A stretch of 64,000 nt of DNA from Rhodospirillales bacterium 24-66-33. GTDB lineage: Bacteria > Pseudomonadota > Alphaproteobacteria > Reyranellales > Reyranellaceae. The stretch spans positions 62,001-126,000 of the forward strand of contig NCHQ01000004.1 of assembly GCA_002281855.1 (NCBI GenBank), written 5' to 3'. The notes under the pieces were generated by a model. That model saw only the letters and a program-made list of their open reading frames with translations, did no database searches and was not told where the DNA came from. Each line of letters opens with the position of its first letter. Positions within the stretch are counted from its first letter, which is position 1. The position numbers were made by a program, and so were the translations under genes. Positions 17,863 through 27,361 of the stretch are shown here, piece after piece.

Positions 17863-18345
17863 ATGAAGGGCGTCGAGAGCGTCGAAATCGAGATCGTGCG
17901 GCTGCCGCACGGCCATGACCTGCCGCTTCCGGACTATGCGACGGCCGCCGCCGCCGGGGCCGACCTGCTGGCTGCCATCGGGGAGCCGATCGAGCTGGGG
18001 CCGCTCGAGCGCCGGATCGTTCCGACCGGCGTGTCCATTGCCCTTCCGGTGGGGTTCGAGGCCCAGGTCCGGCCGCGCTCCGGTCTGGCCGCCAAGCACG
18101 GCGTCACGGTCGCCAACGCCCCCGGCACCATCGATGCCGACTATCGTGGCGAAGTCGGCGTCATCCTGATCAACCTCGGCAAGGAGCCGTTCCGGATCGA
18201 GCGCGGCATGCGAATTGCACAGATTATCATTGCGCGTCATGCCCGTGCCGCGTGGCGAGAGGTCTCTTCCCTCGATCAAACGGCACGTGGCGCCGGCGGC
18301 TTCGGTTCGACGGGCGTAACGGCCGGCTCGATCAAGAGGGCCTGA
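17863..18345 (+). CDS. dut: Deoxyuridine 5'-triphosphate nucleotidohydrolase (dUTPase)
   Basis: 160 residues from ATG 17863, which has a GAGGGG ribosome site. A GTG at 17809 overlapping the coaBC stop would add 18 residues. All five trimeric dUTPase motifs are visible: [25 protein letters not shown] with the catalytic Asp, [13 protein letters not shown] motif 4, and the C-terminal [10 protein letters not shown]. It hydrolyses dUTP to dUMP, keeping uracil out of DNA and supplying dTMP synthesis. It follows coaBC, a common pairing. Confidence 0.95.
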   Translation: MKGVESVEIEIVRLPHGHDLPLPDYATAAAAGADLLAAIGEPIELGPLERRIVPTGVSIALPVGFEAQVRPRSGLAAKHGVTVANAPGTIDADYRGEVGVILINLGKEPFRIERGMRIAQIIIARHARAAWREVSSLDQTARGAGGFGSTGVTAGSIKRA

Positions 18346-18364
18346 AGAGGGACGAGAGAACGGG

Positions 18365-18826
18365 ATGCCTCGCCTCAGCAAGAAGACGATGTTCGCGATC
18401 GAGGCGGTTCTCGACGTGGCGTTCCACATGGGCGATCACCCGGTGCGCAGCGGTGACATCACCGAGCGTCAGCGAATCCCCAAACGCTATCTCGAACAGG
18501 TGCTGCAGCATCTGGTGCGCGCCGGTATCCTGTCGGGCAAGCGCGGGCCCCGTGGCGGCTACCGGCTGGGGCGGGACAAGGCCAGCATCACCCTGGGCGA
18601 GGTCGTGCGGGTAGTGCGCAACCTCGAGGTCGAGACCGAGCCCAGCGATCCCTCGATCGGCTCGCCGCTCGCCCACGAGGTCGTGTGGCCGCTGTGGGAG
18701 AAGCTGCGCGAGGAAATGATGGCGCAACTCGACAACGTGACCATCGAGGATCTCTGCGAGCAGGCGCGCTCCAAAGGGCTCAACGGCCCGGCCGTGCAAC
18801 CCCACGCAGGCCACGCGGCGATCTGA
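18365..18826 (+). CDS. Rrf2-family transcriptional regulator
   Basis: 153 residues. It has an N-terminal winged helix (LSKKTMFAIEAVLDVAFHMG, IPKRYLEQVLQHLVRAGILS) and GPRGGYRLGR, the Rrf2 wing. IscR-like members hold an Fe-S cluster through three cysteines near residues 90-105. This protein has only one cysteine (LCEQ, late), so it is not an Fe-S sensor of that kind. It starts 19 bp after dut. Cysteine-metabolism regulators (CymR-like) are one alternative. Target unknown. Confidence 0.85.
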   Translation: MPRLSKKTMFAIEAVLDVAFHMGDHPVRSGDITERQRIPKRYLEQVLQHLVRAGILSGKRGPRGGYRLGRDKASITLGEVVRVVRNLEVETEPSDPSIGSPLAHEVVWPLWEKLREEMMAQLDNVTIEDLCEQARSKGLNGPAVQPHAGHAAI

Positions 18827-18862
18827 TATACAGCTCCCCGGTTTTATCCGGAGGAGCAAGAC

Positions 18863-19297
18863 ATGGCCAAGAAGACTGCCGTTACCAAGGCGAAGAAAGC
18901 CAAACCCGCGCCGCGCAACAAGAAGCTCTACGACGAGGGCATGAAGATGCGGAAGGCCGTGCTCGGCGCGGCCTATGTCGAGAATTCCCTGGCCGGCGCG
19001 GCCGACGACGAATTCATGATGGCCTTCCAGGACATCACCACCGAGTACTGCTGGGGCTATGCCTGGACGCGGCCGGGCCTTTCCAAGAAGAACCGCTCGA
19101 TGCTGAACCTCGCCATGCTGGCGGCGCTCAATCGCGGCCCCGAGCTCAAGCTGCACATCAACGGCGCGCTGAACAACGGCCTGACCAAGGACGAGATCAA
19201 GGAGATCTTCCTCCAGGTCGCGATCTATTGCGGCATCCCCGCCAGCCTCGACGCCTTCAAGACCGCCCGCGACGTGTTCAAGGACCGCGGCGTCTGA
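18863..19297 (+). CDS. Carboxymuconolactone decarboxylase-family protein
   Basis: 144 residues. After a Lys/Ala-rich N-terminus of about 20 residues comes the CMD domain: RPGLSKKNRSMLNLAMLAAL and ALNNGLTKDEIKEIFLQVAI, close to gamma-carboxymuconolactone decarboxylases (PcaC). PcaC acts in the protocatechuate branch of the beta-ketoadipate pathway. No other pca gene is present, and the CxxC of AhpD-type members is missing. True PcaC or a relative are both possible. Confidence 0.8.
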   Translation: MAKKTAVTKAKKAKPAPRNKKLYDEGMKMRKAVLGAAYVENSLAGAADDEFMMAFQDITTEYCWGYAWTRPGLSKKNRSMLNLAMLAALNRGPELKLHINGALNNGLTKDEIKEIFLQVAIYCGIPASLDAFKTARDVFKDRGV

Positions 19298-19331
19298 ACG
19301 GACGACGGCCAAAGGTCCCAGCGTGTTCTTT

Positions 19332-19455
19332 CCTCCCCCGTCAGAGGGGGAGGTGGCCGCAGGCCGGAGGGGGAAAGCCTCAGTCTGAACTCTCTCGAGG
19401 GCAGACTCCGTCCGTAGCTCGCCCCCTCCCTGCCTCCCCCGTGTGACGGGGGAGG
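19332..19455. repeat. Pair of inverted intergenic palindromes (CCTCCCCC...GGGGGAGG)
   Basis: Two hairpins, 19332-19353 (CCTCCCCC, 6 bases, GGGGGAGG) and 19433-19455 (CCTCCCCCGT, 3 bases, ACGGGGGAGG), each flanked by a GGAGGGGG or its complement. The two units face each other as inverted copies of one repeat family, filling the gap between the CMD and GNAT genes. They could act as a terminator or be remnants of a small mobile palindrome. Confidence 0.7.
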
Positions 19456-19496
19456 AGTAAGAGTTGGGCGAACCACAGCATTTACAGGGTGGTGCG

Positions 19497-19970
19497 ATGA
19501 CACGGCTGCGCAAGGCGCAGGCGGGTGAGGCGGCCAGCCTCACCGCGCTCTGCCTCAGGTCGAAGGCTCATTGGGGCTACGACGCCGAGTTCATGCGGCT
19601 CTGCGTCCCCTCGCTCACGGTCGAGGAACGCAGCATCGCCGAGGGCCGCGTGCTGGTGGCAACCGACGAGGCCGGTCAAACTGTCGGTACCGTCAGTGTC
19701 GGTCGCGACGGCGACGATGCCGAACTCGCGCTGATGTTCGTCGAGCCGGCCGCCATGGGCAGTGGGACGGGACGCCTGCTGTTCGAGGCCGCGGCCGGGC
19801 TGGCGCGAAAGCTGGGCTACCGGCGCATGACCATCCTCGCCGACGTGAACGCCGCCCGCTTCTACGAGCGCATGGGCGCCCGCTATCTGCGAAACGAGCC
19901 GTCGGATGCGATTCCCGGTCGCGTCCTGCCGTTCTATGAATACGACCTCACGTCAGGAGCCTCGTCATGA
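19497..19970 (+). CDS. GNAT-family N-acetyltransferase
   Basis: 157 residues from ATG 19497. The acetyl-CoA site is in LALMFVEPAAMGSGTGRLLF (motif A, with G-S-G-T-G in place of Q/RxxGxG/A). The C-terminal NAARFYERMGARYL is the usual GNAT beta-6/7 region. Substrate unknown. Its stop overlaps the start of the following dehydrogenase by 4 bp, so the two are coupled. Confidence 0.85.
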   Translation: MTRLRKAQAGEAASLTALCLRSKAHWGYDAEFMRLCVPSLTVEERSIAEGRVLVATDEAGQTVGTVSVGRDGDDAELALMFVEPAAMGSGTGRLLFEAAAGLARKLGYRRMTILADVNAARFYERMGARYLRNEPSDAIPGRVLPFYEYDLTSGASS

Positions 19971-20875
19971 CCACGCTCGCACCTCCCGCCACCATCGCCT
20001 TCATCGGGCTCGGCATGATGGGCCGTCCGATGGCGACCCGCCTCGTCGAAGCGGGCTTCACGCTGCGCGTGTTCGACGTCTCGCAGAAGGCGGTCTCCGA
20101 TTTCGTCGGCGCCCATCCGTCGGCATTGGCCACGGCCTCGGCGAAGGCCGCCGCCCAGGGCGCCGCGGCGCTGATCACGATGCTGCCCGACGGCAAGATC
20201 GTGCGGCAGGCCATCCTCGAAGGGCAGGACCCTGCGATCGAAGGGCTCGAGGCCGGCGCGGTGGTCATGGACATGAGTTCGTCCAACCCGGTCGACACCC
20301 AGAAGCTCGCCAGGGACCTCGCCGCCCGCGGCGTGGCGCTGCTCGATGCGCCGGTGTCCGGCGGCGTGAAGCGCGCGATCGACGGCTCGCTCAGCATCAT
20401 GGTGGGCGGCGCGGCGGCCGACCTCGAGCGGGCGCGCCCGGTCTTCGGCGCCATGGGCAAGACGATCACCCTGTGCGGGCCCGCCGGTGCGGGACATGCG
20501 CTGAAGGCGCTCAACAATTATCTGTCGGCGGCCGGCCTCGTCGCGATGTGCGAGGCGCTGGTCGTGGGCGAGGCTTTCGGGCTCGATCCCGGCACCATGG
20601 TCGACGTGTTCAACAGCTCGACCGGCAAGAGCAACGCCACCGAAGTGAAGGGCCGCCAGTTCGTGGTGTCACGGAGTTTCTCGGCCGGCTTCACCACGGC
20701 GCTGATGGCCAAGGACCTGCGCACCGCGGGCGACGTCGCCAACCACCTCAAGCTCAACATGCCGCACTTGCAGCAGGCCGTGGCCTATTGGACCGCCGCC
20801 GACGGCAAGCTGGGCAAGGGCGCCGACCACACCGAGATCTTCCGCTACGCCGAGATGCTGGCCGAGGGAGAGTAA
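19967..20875 (+). CDS. NAD(P)-dependent beta-hydroxyacid dehydrogenase (GarR/MmsB family)
   Basis: 302 residues. The N-terminal Rossmann motif is FIGLGMMGRPMATRLVEAG. The substrate loop DAPVSGGVKRAIDGSLSIMV and catalytic lysine in HALKALNNYL are the 3-hydroxyisobutyrate/tartronate-semialdehyde reductase signatures. The family interconverts beta-hydroxyacids and semialdehydes. It sits between a GNAT and a cupin gene. Which substrate it uses (3-hydroxyisobutyrate, tartronate semialdehyde or sulfolactaldehyde-like) is not clear. Confidence 0.9.
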   Translation: MTTLAPPATIAFIGLGMMGRPMATRLVEAGFTLRVFDVSQKAVSDFVGAHPSALATASAKAAAQGAAALITMLPDGKIVRQAILEGQDPAIEGLEAGAVVMDMSSSNPVDTQKLARDLAARGVALLDAPVSGGVKRAIDGSLSIMVGGAAADLERARPVFGAMGKTITLCGPAGAGHALKALNNYLSAAGLVAMCEALVVGEAFGLDPGTMVDVFNSSTGKSNATEVKGRQFVVSRSFSAGFTTALMAKDLRTAGDVANHLKLNMPHLQQAVAYWTAADGKLGKGADHTEIFRYAEMLAEGE

Positions 20876-20886
20876 CGGAGGAAGCG

Positions 20887-21297
20887 ATGGCCCGGGCCTT
20901 CACGCTCGACGGAACCTATATCCATTTGACGCCCGACGAGGGCGCGCGCGCGATTGAGGGCGGGGACCGCTTCTGGGCCGGTATACAGGAGCGCCGAGAT
21001 CTCGACGAGGGCCGCCTGATGGGCGTGATCGGCCAGAGCGCCGATTGGGACCACTGGGAGCGGCACCCGGCGGGCGAGGAGATCCTGACCCTGCTGTCGG
21101 GCGAGATGGAGTTGGTCCTCGACATGCCCGAAGGCGAGCAGCGGACCGTCGTCAAGGCGGGCGAGACCTTCATCGTGCCGCGCGGCATCTGGCATCGCGC
21201 GCTCGTGCAGGAGGCCGGCCGGCTGATGTTCGTGACGCCCGGTGCTGGCACGGAACACCGCGCCGTCGATCGTCCCGTGGCCACCCGCCGCGACTGA
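20887..21297 (+). CDS. Cupin-domain protein
   Basis: 136 residues, 11 bp after the dehydrogenase and likely in its operon. Cupin motif 1 reads [20 protein letters not shown] and motif 2 [13 protein letters not shown]; the His/Glu metal ligands are partly present. Small single-domain cupins can be isomerases, dioxygenases or binding proteins. No function is assigned. Confidence 0.75.
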   Translation: MARAFTLDGTYIHLTPDEGARAIEGGDRFWAGIQERRDLDEGRLMGVIGQSADWDHWERHPAGEEILTLLSGEMELVLDMPEGEQRTVVKAGETFIVPRGIWHRALVQEAGRLMFVTPGAGTEHRAVDRPVATRRD

Positions 21298-21303
21298 GCC
21301 GCC

Positions 21304-21332
21304 TTTACAGGGCAGGACCGCGCCCTTATATA
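21304..21332 (+). promoter_or_regulatory. Predicted sigma-70-type promoter of rho
   Basis: TTTACA (21304-21309) and TATATA (21327-21332) with a 17-bp spacer, one mismatch from TTGACA and close to TATAAT. It begins just after the cupin stop and would give a transcript leader of about 135 nt before rho. Confidence 0.6.
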
Positions 21333-21374
21333 ACCGCACAGGGCTCTTGGCGCTGCCTCCCCGGCGGCAACTCG

Positions 21375-21472
21375 ATGGGGCCTACCCAGTACGACACAGC
21401 GCTGTTTTCAGGTTCGGCCGTTCCGGCCGCTGCAAGCTCGTGCGTCATTTCCCCCCACCAGATCGAAGACCC

Positions 21473-21476
<4 letters not shown>
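21375..21476 (+). CDS. Candidate rho leader peptide ORF (33 codons)
   Basis: An ATG-started 33-residue frame lies entirely within the rho leader, downstream of the predicted promoter. Its TGA overlaps the rho ATG as ATGA, the usual arrangement for translational coupling. Rho itself has no strong ribosome site. Enterobacterial rho also has a leader ORF (rhoL), though I see no sequence likeness. The peptide has no recognisable domain; translation is unproven and the frame could be chance. Confidence 0.4.
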
Positions 21477-22852
<1,376 letters not shown>

Positions 22853-22937
22853 GGGGCGCGCTCGCGCGCGCCTTGGTGGGCGGCAGCGCTTGTAACCAAG
22901 CGCGAGAGCCCACACGGCTCAGAATGGATAAGAACTC

Positions 22938-22970
22938 AAAGAGCGCCGAGCAATCGGCGCTCTTTTTCTT
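22938..22970 (+). terminator. Rho-gene intrinsic terminator
   Basis: Perfect 12-bp arms AAAGAGCGCCGA and TCGGCGCTCTTT around a GCAA tetraloop, followed by TTCTT. It lies 85 bases after the rho stop and directly beyond the convergent MFS gene's stop, so it may act on both strands. Confidence 0.88.
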
Positions 22971-24179
22971 TCACGGCAGATCCCGCGCCTCGCGACTCGA
23001 CGCAAACCACAACCAGATCGCGGCCTGCACCGCCAGCAGCGCGACCGTCACGACCTGATGCGCCTCGGCGCGCGGCAGGCCGTGCGCTGCTTCCATCCAG
23101 GCCAGCGCCGGTCCGATCGCCGCCTGCACCACGAAGGCGATCAGCATGCAGATGAGGTTGAGCGTCGTGTTGACCCGGCCGGCCAGCTCAGGTGCGAAGG
23201 CGCGCGTGACCAGCGCGTAGCAGACCACCGACATGCCGCCGAACATCACATAGGCGAACCACAGGAGCTTCGGGACGGCCGTGACGTTGAGCGCGATCGG
23301 GATGTGGACCGCCAGGAACAGCATCCCGAAGACCAGCAGCACCCGGCCGCCGCGAATGCCGCGCCGATGCAGCAGGTCGACGATCATGCCGCTGAAGAAA
23401 TAGCCGGGCACGATGGCGATCGAGAGGGCGAACAGGGCCACGCCGACCGACGGCTCGTCGAGATGGGCCACGTCGCGCAGCCAGCCGGCGGCCCAGAAGC
23501 TCGTGTAGCAGACCCAGACGCCGAGCGAGAATGTCGGCGCGAGTCCCGCCTTCCAGAAGAGCGGTGTGCGCAGCACACCCATCAGACCGCTCAGTTCGTC
23601 GGCCAGGCGGCCCTTTCCGCCGCGCTCGTATCGGGGGGCGGCAAAGAGCTGGTAGATCGCCACGGCGACGGTGATGGCGGCGAGTCCCAGGAAGACATGG
23701 CGCCAGTCGAAGTCCACCAGCAGCCACTGCACCGGGCGCGTCGCCATCGCGGCGCCCAGCCCGCCGAACGTCATCATGACCGCGTTGACCAGCGGCAGGC
23801 GGCCGATCGGCCAATAGAGGACGTTGGCCTTGAAGCCGCACATCAGCGCGACCGACAGGCCGAGCCCGATCAGGGCGCGGCCGATGCTCAGCATGACGAC
23901 GTCCTGGCCGAGCGCGAAGATGACGGCGCCCAGCGCGGTCGCCAGCAACATGAGAGGCGCCACGCGGCGCGGTCCGAAGCGATCGAGGGCAACGCCGGCG
24001 GGAAGCTGGGCGACCACGAAGGCGGCGAGATACATCGAGGTCACGACGCCGATGGCGGCATCGTCCAGGCCGAGCTCACTGCGCAGCGCCGGCGCCACCA
24101 CGGCATTGAGCGAGCGGAAGAGGAAGCTGAGGAAGTAACCCAGGGCAAACGGCAGGAACGCCGTCAGGACGAGCTTCAA
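22971..24179 (-). CDS. MFS transporter
   Basis: 402 residues from a TTG at 24179 that overlaps the thioesterase stop (TTGA). Upstream in-frame sequence is antisense to that gene, so this start is best. It has about 12 membrane segments, with ALDRFGPRRVAPLML as MFS motif A and FLFRSLNAVVAPALRSELG at helix 1, like the nitrate/sugar-phosphate type MFS branches. Substrate unknown. It is the last gene of the leftward maf-aroE-thioesterase-MFS cluster. Confidence 0.85.
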   Translation of the reverse strand: MKLVLTAFLPFALGYFLSFLFRSLNAVVAPALRSELGLDDAAIGVVTSMYLAAFVVAQLPAGVALDRFGPRRVAPLMLLATALGAVIFALGQDVVMLSIGRALIGLGLSVALMCGFKANVLYWPIGRLPLVNAVMMTFGGLGAAMATRPVQWLLVDFDWRHVFLGLAAITVAVAIYQLFAAPRYERGGKGRLADELSGLMGVLRTPLFWKAGLAPTFSLGVWVCYTSFWAAGWLRDVAHLDEPSVGVALFALSIAIVPGYFFSGMIVDLLHRRGIRGGRVLLVFGMLFLAVHIPIALNVTAVPKLLWFAYVMFGGMSVVCYALVTRAFAPELAGRVNTTLNLICMLIAFVVQAAIGPALAWMEAAHGLPRAEAHQVVTVALLAVQAAIWLWFASSREARDLP

Positions 24180-24613
24180 GGACGATCGCCCGTCCGCGCG
24201 AACACCGCGCTTGCGTGGACGATGCGCTCCTCGCCGACCTTCAGATAGCAGTTGGCGAAGGCCAGCCGTCCGCCGACCTTGTGGACGTCGACATGCGCCT
24301 CGACCCAGTCGCCGATCTTCGCCGAGCCGGCAAAGTCGGTCTTCACGCTCGCGGTCACGATCAGCGGCGAGGGCGTCTGGCTGCGGGTCGTGCGATAGCC
24401 CAGCGAGATGTCGCACAGGGTCATCAGCAGACCGCCATGGGCGACGCCTCGTGCATTGGCATGCTTGGGCTGGATGCGCAGTCCGACCACGAAAGTCCCG
24501 TCGGCATTCTCGCGATAGAAGAACGGCCCGTTATGGTCGAGGAACGGGCTGGTGCGGAACAGCGGCTTGTAGCCGGCTGGAGGATCGGAGGCTGGCGGGT
24601 TGCTCTCGTCCAT
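24176..24613 (-). CDS. PaaI-type hotdog thioesterase
   Basis: 145 residues. The hotdog core has ANARGVAHGGLLMTLCDISLG, matching the PaaI/YbgC-like HGG motif with its nearby acidic residue, and TDFAGSAKIGDWVEAHVDV. These cytoplasmic enzymes cleave acyl- or aryl-CoA thioesters. It starts 3 bp after the aroE stop and overlaps the MFS start, so the three are one operon. Acyl group unknown. Confidence 0.85.
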   Translation of the reverse strand: MDESNPPASDPPAGYKPLFRTSPFLDHNGPFFYRENADGTFVVGLRIQPKHANARGVAHGGLLMTLCDISLGYRTTRSQTPSPLIVTASVKTDFAGSAKIGDWVEAHVDVHKVGGRLAFANCYLKVGEERIVHASAVFARTGDRP

Positions 24614-24616
24614 GGA

Positions 24617-25507
24617 TCAGGCTCCGAGATCGGCGGCGACCGCATGACGCTGCGCCGCCGAGACGTCGACCCTGGGGCCGAACCAGGCCTCGAAGCCCGG
24701 GCGGCCCTGGTGCAGCAACATGCCCAGTCCATCGACGCAACGGTTGCCGCGGGAACGGGCGGCGGCCAGCAGGTAGGTTTCCAGCGGCACGTAGACGATG
24801 TCGTAGACCACCGCCTCGTGCGGCAGCTTCGCGAGATCGATATCGAGGCCCGGCTGATCCTTCATGCCGAGGGACGTCGTGTTGACCAGCAGAGTCGCGC
24901 CGTCCAGCAGCTCGGAACGCTCGTCCCACGAGCCGACCACGATGCGCTGCCCGCCCGGCGGGGTGAGCGCAACGCCGAGATCGATCGCGGTCCCACGCGT
25001 CCGGTTGACGAGCCGCAACTCGGGCACGCCAACATCCATCAGGCTCGAAACGATTGCGCGGGCGGCGCCACCGGCGCCCAGCACGACGACCGGGCCGGTG
25101 TCGGGCATCCAGTGCGGCGCGTTGTACTTCAGCGCTTCGAGGAAGCCGAAGCCGTCGGTGTTGCGGCCTTCCAGCGTGCCATCGGCCTGCTTCACGATGG
25201 TGTTGACCGCGCCGATGCGCCGGGCGACGGGATCGATGCGATCGAGCAGCGGCAGGATCTCGACCTTGTGCGGCAAAGTGAGGTTGCAGCCGCGCGCGTT
25301 GGGCGTCTTCCTGAGGAAGGCGACAAGCTCCTCCAGCGCGGCGCGCTCAGGCTTCACCGGCAGCCGGCCGTAATGGCCGTCGACATGATGCTGCTTCAGC
25401 CAGAAACCCTGCAGCGCCGGCGAGCGCGAATGCTCGACCGGCCAGCCGACGATGGCGGCGAAGGGCCGACCCGCCGCCTCGGCGAGCAGGGTGTCGTAAG
25501 GGTTCAT
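24617..25507 (-). CDS. aroE: Shikimate dehydrogenase
   Basis: 296 residues. The substrate domain has VGWPVEHSRSPALQ (shikimate-binding Ser pair), the catalytic lysine in LTLPHKVE and Asp in NTDGFGF. The NADP Rossmann domain has VLGAGGAARAIV and NRTRGTA. It reduces 3-dehydroshikimate to shikimate. It overlaps maf by 4 bp, the conserved alphaproteobacterial maf-aroE pair. Here the pair is turned away from coaE-dnaQ and separated from it by two genes. Confidence 0.95.
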   Translation of the reverse strand: MNPYDTLLAEAAGRPFAAIVGWPVEHSRSPALQGFWLKQHHVDGHYGRLPVKPERAALEELVAFLRKTPNARGCNLTLPHKVEILPLLDRIDPVARRIGAVNTIVKQADGTLEGRNTDGFGFLEALKYNAPHWMPDTGPVVVLGAGGAARAIVSSLMDVGVPELRLVNRTRGTAIDLGVALTPPGGQRIVVGSWDERSELLDGATLLVNTTSLGMKDQPGLDIDLAKLPHEAVVYDIVYVPLETYLLAAARSRGNRCVDGLGMLLHQGRPGFEAWFGPRVDVSAAQRHAVAADLGA

Positions 25508-26103
25508 GGGCCTGTCTCCAGTCCGATGCCATGTCCGGCGAGAAACGACAGCAGCGGCAACAGCGGCAGGCCGAGGATGGTGAAATAGTCGCCTTCGACC
25601 TTGGTGAAGAGATGCGCGCCCAGCCCTTCGAGCTGATAGGCGCCGACCGAGCTCATCACCGCGTCACCGGCGCGCACGAGATAGGCGTCGAGGAACGCAT
25701 CGGGCAGCGGCCGCATCGTGAGCCGGGCGCGGTCGTTGCAATGCCACAGCCGCACGCCGCCTCTGGCCACCACGACCGAGGAATGAAGCTCGTGGGTCTC
25801 GCCGGCCAGTGCCTGAAGCTGCGAGCGCGCCGCTTCGATCGTCGGCGGCTTGTCGAACAGGCGGCCGTTGCAGGCCAGCGTCGAATCCGCGCCGATCACC
25901 AGGGCCTGCGGATGGCGCCTCGAGACTCGTTGTGCCTTCAGTTCGGCCAGCGTCTCGGCAATGTCGTGCGGCGTCGCCTTCTCGGCCGAAAGACTGAGCT
26001 TCACCTCGTCCTCGTCGACGCCCGATGTCTCGACCGAAAAGTCGAGACCGGCATTGTGCAGCATCTGGCGACGCGAGACGCTGGCGGAAGCGAGGATGAG
26101 CAT
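25504..26103 (-). CDS. maf: Maf-family nucleotide pyrophosphatase
   Basis: 199 residues. The N-terminus LILASASVSRRQMLHNAGL is the SxSxRR signature of Maf. VIGADSTLACNGRLFDKP corresponds to the GAD(T)xxxxxGxxxxKP motif, with Ser for Thr. SVGAYQLEGLGAHLF is the late conserved block. Maf proteins hydrolyse non-canonical nucleoside triphosphates. It is translationally coupled to aroE. Confidence 0.93.
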   Translation of the reverse strand: MLILASASVSRRQMLHNAGLDFSVETSGVDEDEVKLSLSAEKATPHDIAETLAELKAQRVSRRHPQALVIGADSTLACNGRLFDKPPTIEAARSQLQALAGETHELHSSVVVARGGVRLWHCNDRARLTMRPLPDAFLDAYLVRAGDAVMSSVGAYQLEGLGAHLFTKVEGDYFTILGLPLLPLLSFLAGHGIGLETGP

Positions 26104-26108
26104 GGGCG

Positions 26109-27248
26109 TTACGCAGGCTCCAGGCGATAGAGGCCCCCACTGTCGGTGTGGGTGACGAGGTAGAGGAGGCCGTCCGGCCCCTGACGAACGTCGCGGATAT
26201 AGGGAAGCAGGTCGACGAGCAACCGCTCTTCCCCGACATAGCGGTCGCCGTCGAGCTCGATGCGAAACAGGGCGTTGTCGGACAGGGCGCCGGTGAAGAC
26301 CGAGCCCTTCCAGCCGGGGAAGCGGTCGCCGTTGTAGAAGGCGAGCCCGCTCGGCGAGATGGACGGCACCCAGACCCTGGCCGGGTCTTCCATCCCGGGC
26401 AGGCTCTTGCTCGGGCTGATCGTCGAGCCGCCATAGTCGATGCCGTGGGTCGCCCGCGGCCAGCCGTAGTTGGCGCCGGCCTTCAGCAGGTTGAGCTCGT
26501 CGCCGCCGCGCGGCCCGTGTTCGACCAGCCAGATGCGGCCGGTGTCGGGATGCATCGCCATGCCCTGCGGATTGCGATGGCCGTAGGTGAATATCTCCGG
26601 CCGCGCGCCCTCGCGGCCGACGAAGGGGTTGTCGGGTGGGACCGTGCCGTCATCGCGCAGCCGCACGACCTTGCCGCCGAGATCGGCGAGGTTCTGCGCG
26701 CGTTGCATCTGGTAGCGCTCACCGCAGGTCACGTAGAGCAGGCCCGCCCGATCGAAGACGGCACGCGAGCCGAAGTGCAGACCACCGGACGTGCGGGGCA
26801 GGGCCTCGAAGATCCGCTGCACGCCGACCAGGGCGTTGTTGCGGAACTCGGCCCGCGCCAGCACCGTCGCGGCGCCGCCGTCGCCTTCGCCCGAATAGGT
26901 GAGATAGAGCCGGGCGTTTCTCGCGAAATCGGGATGCAGGCAGACGTCGAGCAGGCCACCCTGGCCGCGCGCATAGACCTTCGGCAGGCCGCCGACCGGC
27001 GCCCGTTCCAGCCGGCCGTTGGCGAAGATCCGCAGCCGGCCCGGCCGCTCGGTGATCAGCAGGCGGCCGTCGGGCAGGAAGGCCATGCCCCAGGGCTGTT
27101 CGAGATCGAGCGAGAGCATCCTCAGGCTGTAGGACGCCTTGCTGCTGCGCAGGGTCTGCTGGGCGCGCACGATCGCGGGGGCGGCCACGGCCGCCGCGGC
27201 GGTTGCGGTCAGAAGGCGGCGACGTCCGAGAAGGACCTTTCCGAGCAT
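26109..27248 (-). CDS. PQQ-dependent sugar dehydrogenase-like beta-propeller, Tat-exported
   Basis: 379 residues from ATG 27248, with AGGAGAG just upstream. The N-terminus has a twin-arginine signal (GRRRLLTATAAAAVAAPAI, cleavage after VRA). The mature part is a six-bladed GSDH propeller: QPWGMAFLPDGRLLITERPG, HPDFARNARLYLTYSG, TYGHRNPQGMAMHP and EHGPRGGDELNLL. Relatives such as YliI oxidise aldose sugars in the periplasm using PQQ. It lies 5 bp upstream of maf and may be read with it. It is divergent from the quinone oxidoreductase. Confidence 0.9.
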   Translation of the reverse strand: MLGKVLLGRRRLLTATAAAAVAAPAIVRAQQTLRSSKASYSLRMLSLDLEQPWGMAFLPDGRLLITERPGRLRIFANGRLERAPVGGLPKVYARGQGGLLDVCLHPDFARNARLYLTYSGEGDGGAATVLARAEFRNNALVGVQRIFEALPRTSGGLHFGSRAVFDRAGLLYVTCGERYQMQRAQNLADLGGKVVRLRDDGTVPPDNPFVGREGARPEIFTYGHRNPQGMAMHPDTGRIWLVEHGPRGGDELNLLKAGANYGWPRATHGIDYGGSTISPSKSLPGMEDPARVWVPSISPSGLAFYNGDRFPGWKGSVFTGALSDNALFRIELDGDRYVGEERLLVDLLPYIRDVRQGPDGLLYLVTHTDSGGLYRLEPA

Positions 27249-27361
27249 AAACTCTCCTGTCGAAGGCCGCGCCGGGCTGGCGCATGAAAGGCCGGTCACT
27301 ATACTCGACGCGCGCAAGCAGGCGACGTTCCTTGGTCGCCGCTGCAAGGGGAGAAATTGAG

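Noticed and set aside
19332..19455. Insertion sequence ends
   Set aside because: The inverted palindromes flank no transposase gene, only about 80 bp, so they are intergenic repeats.
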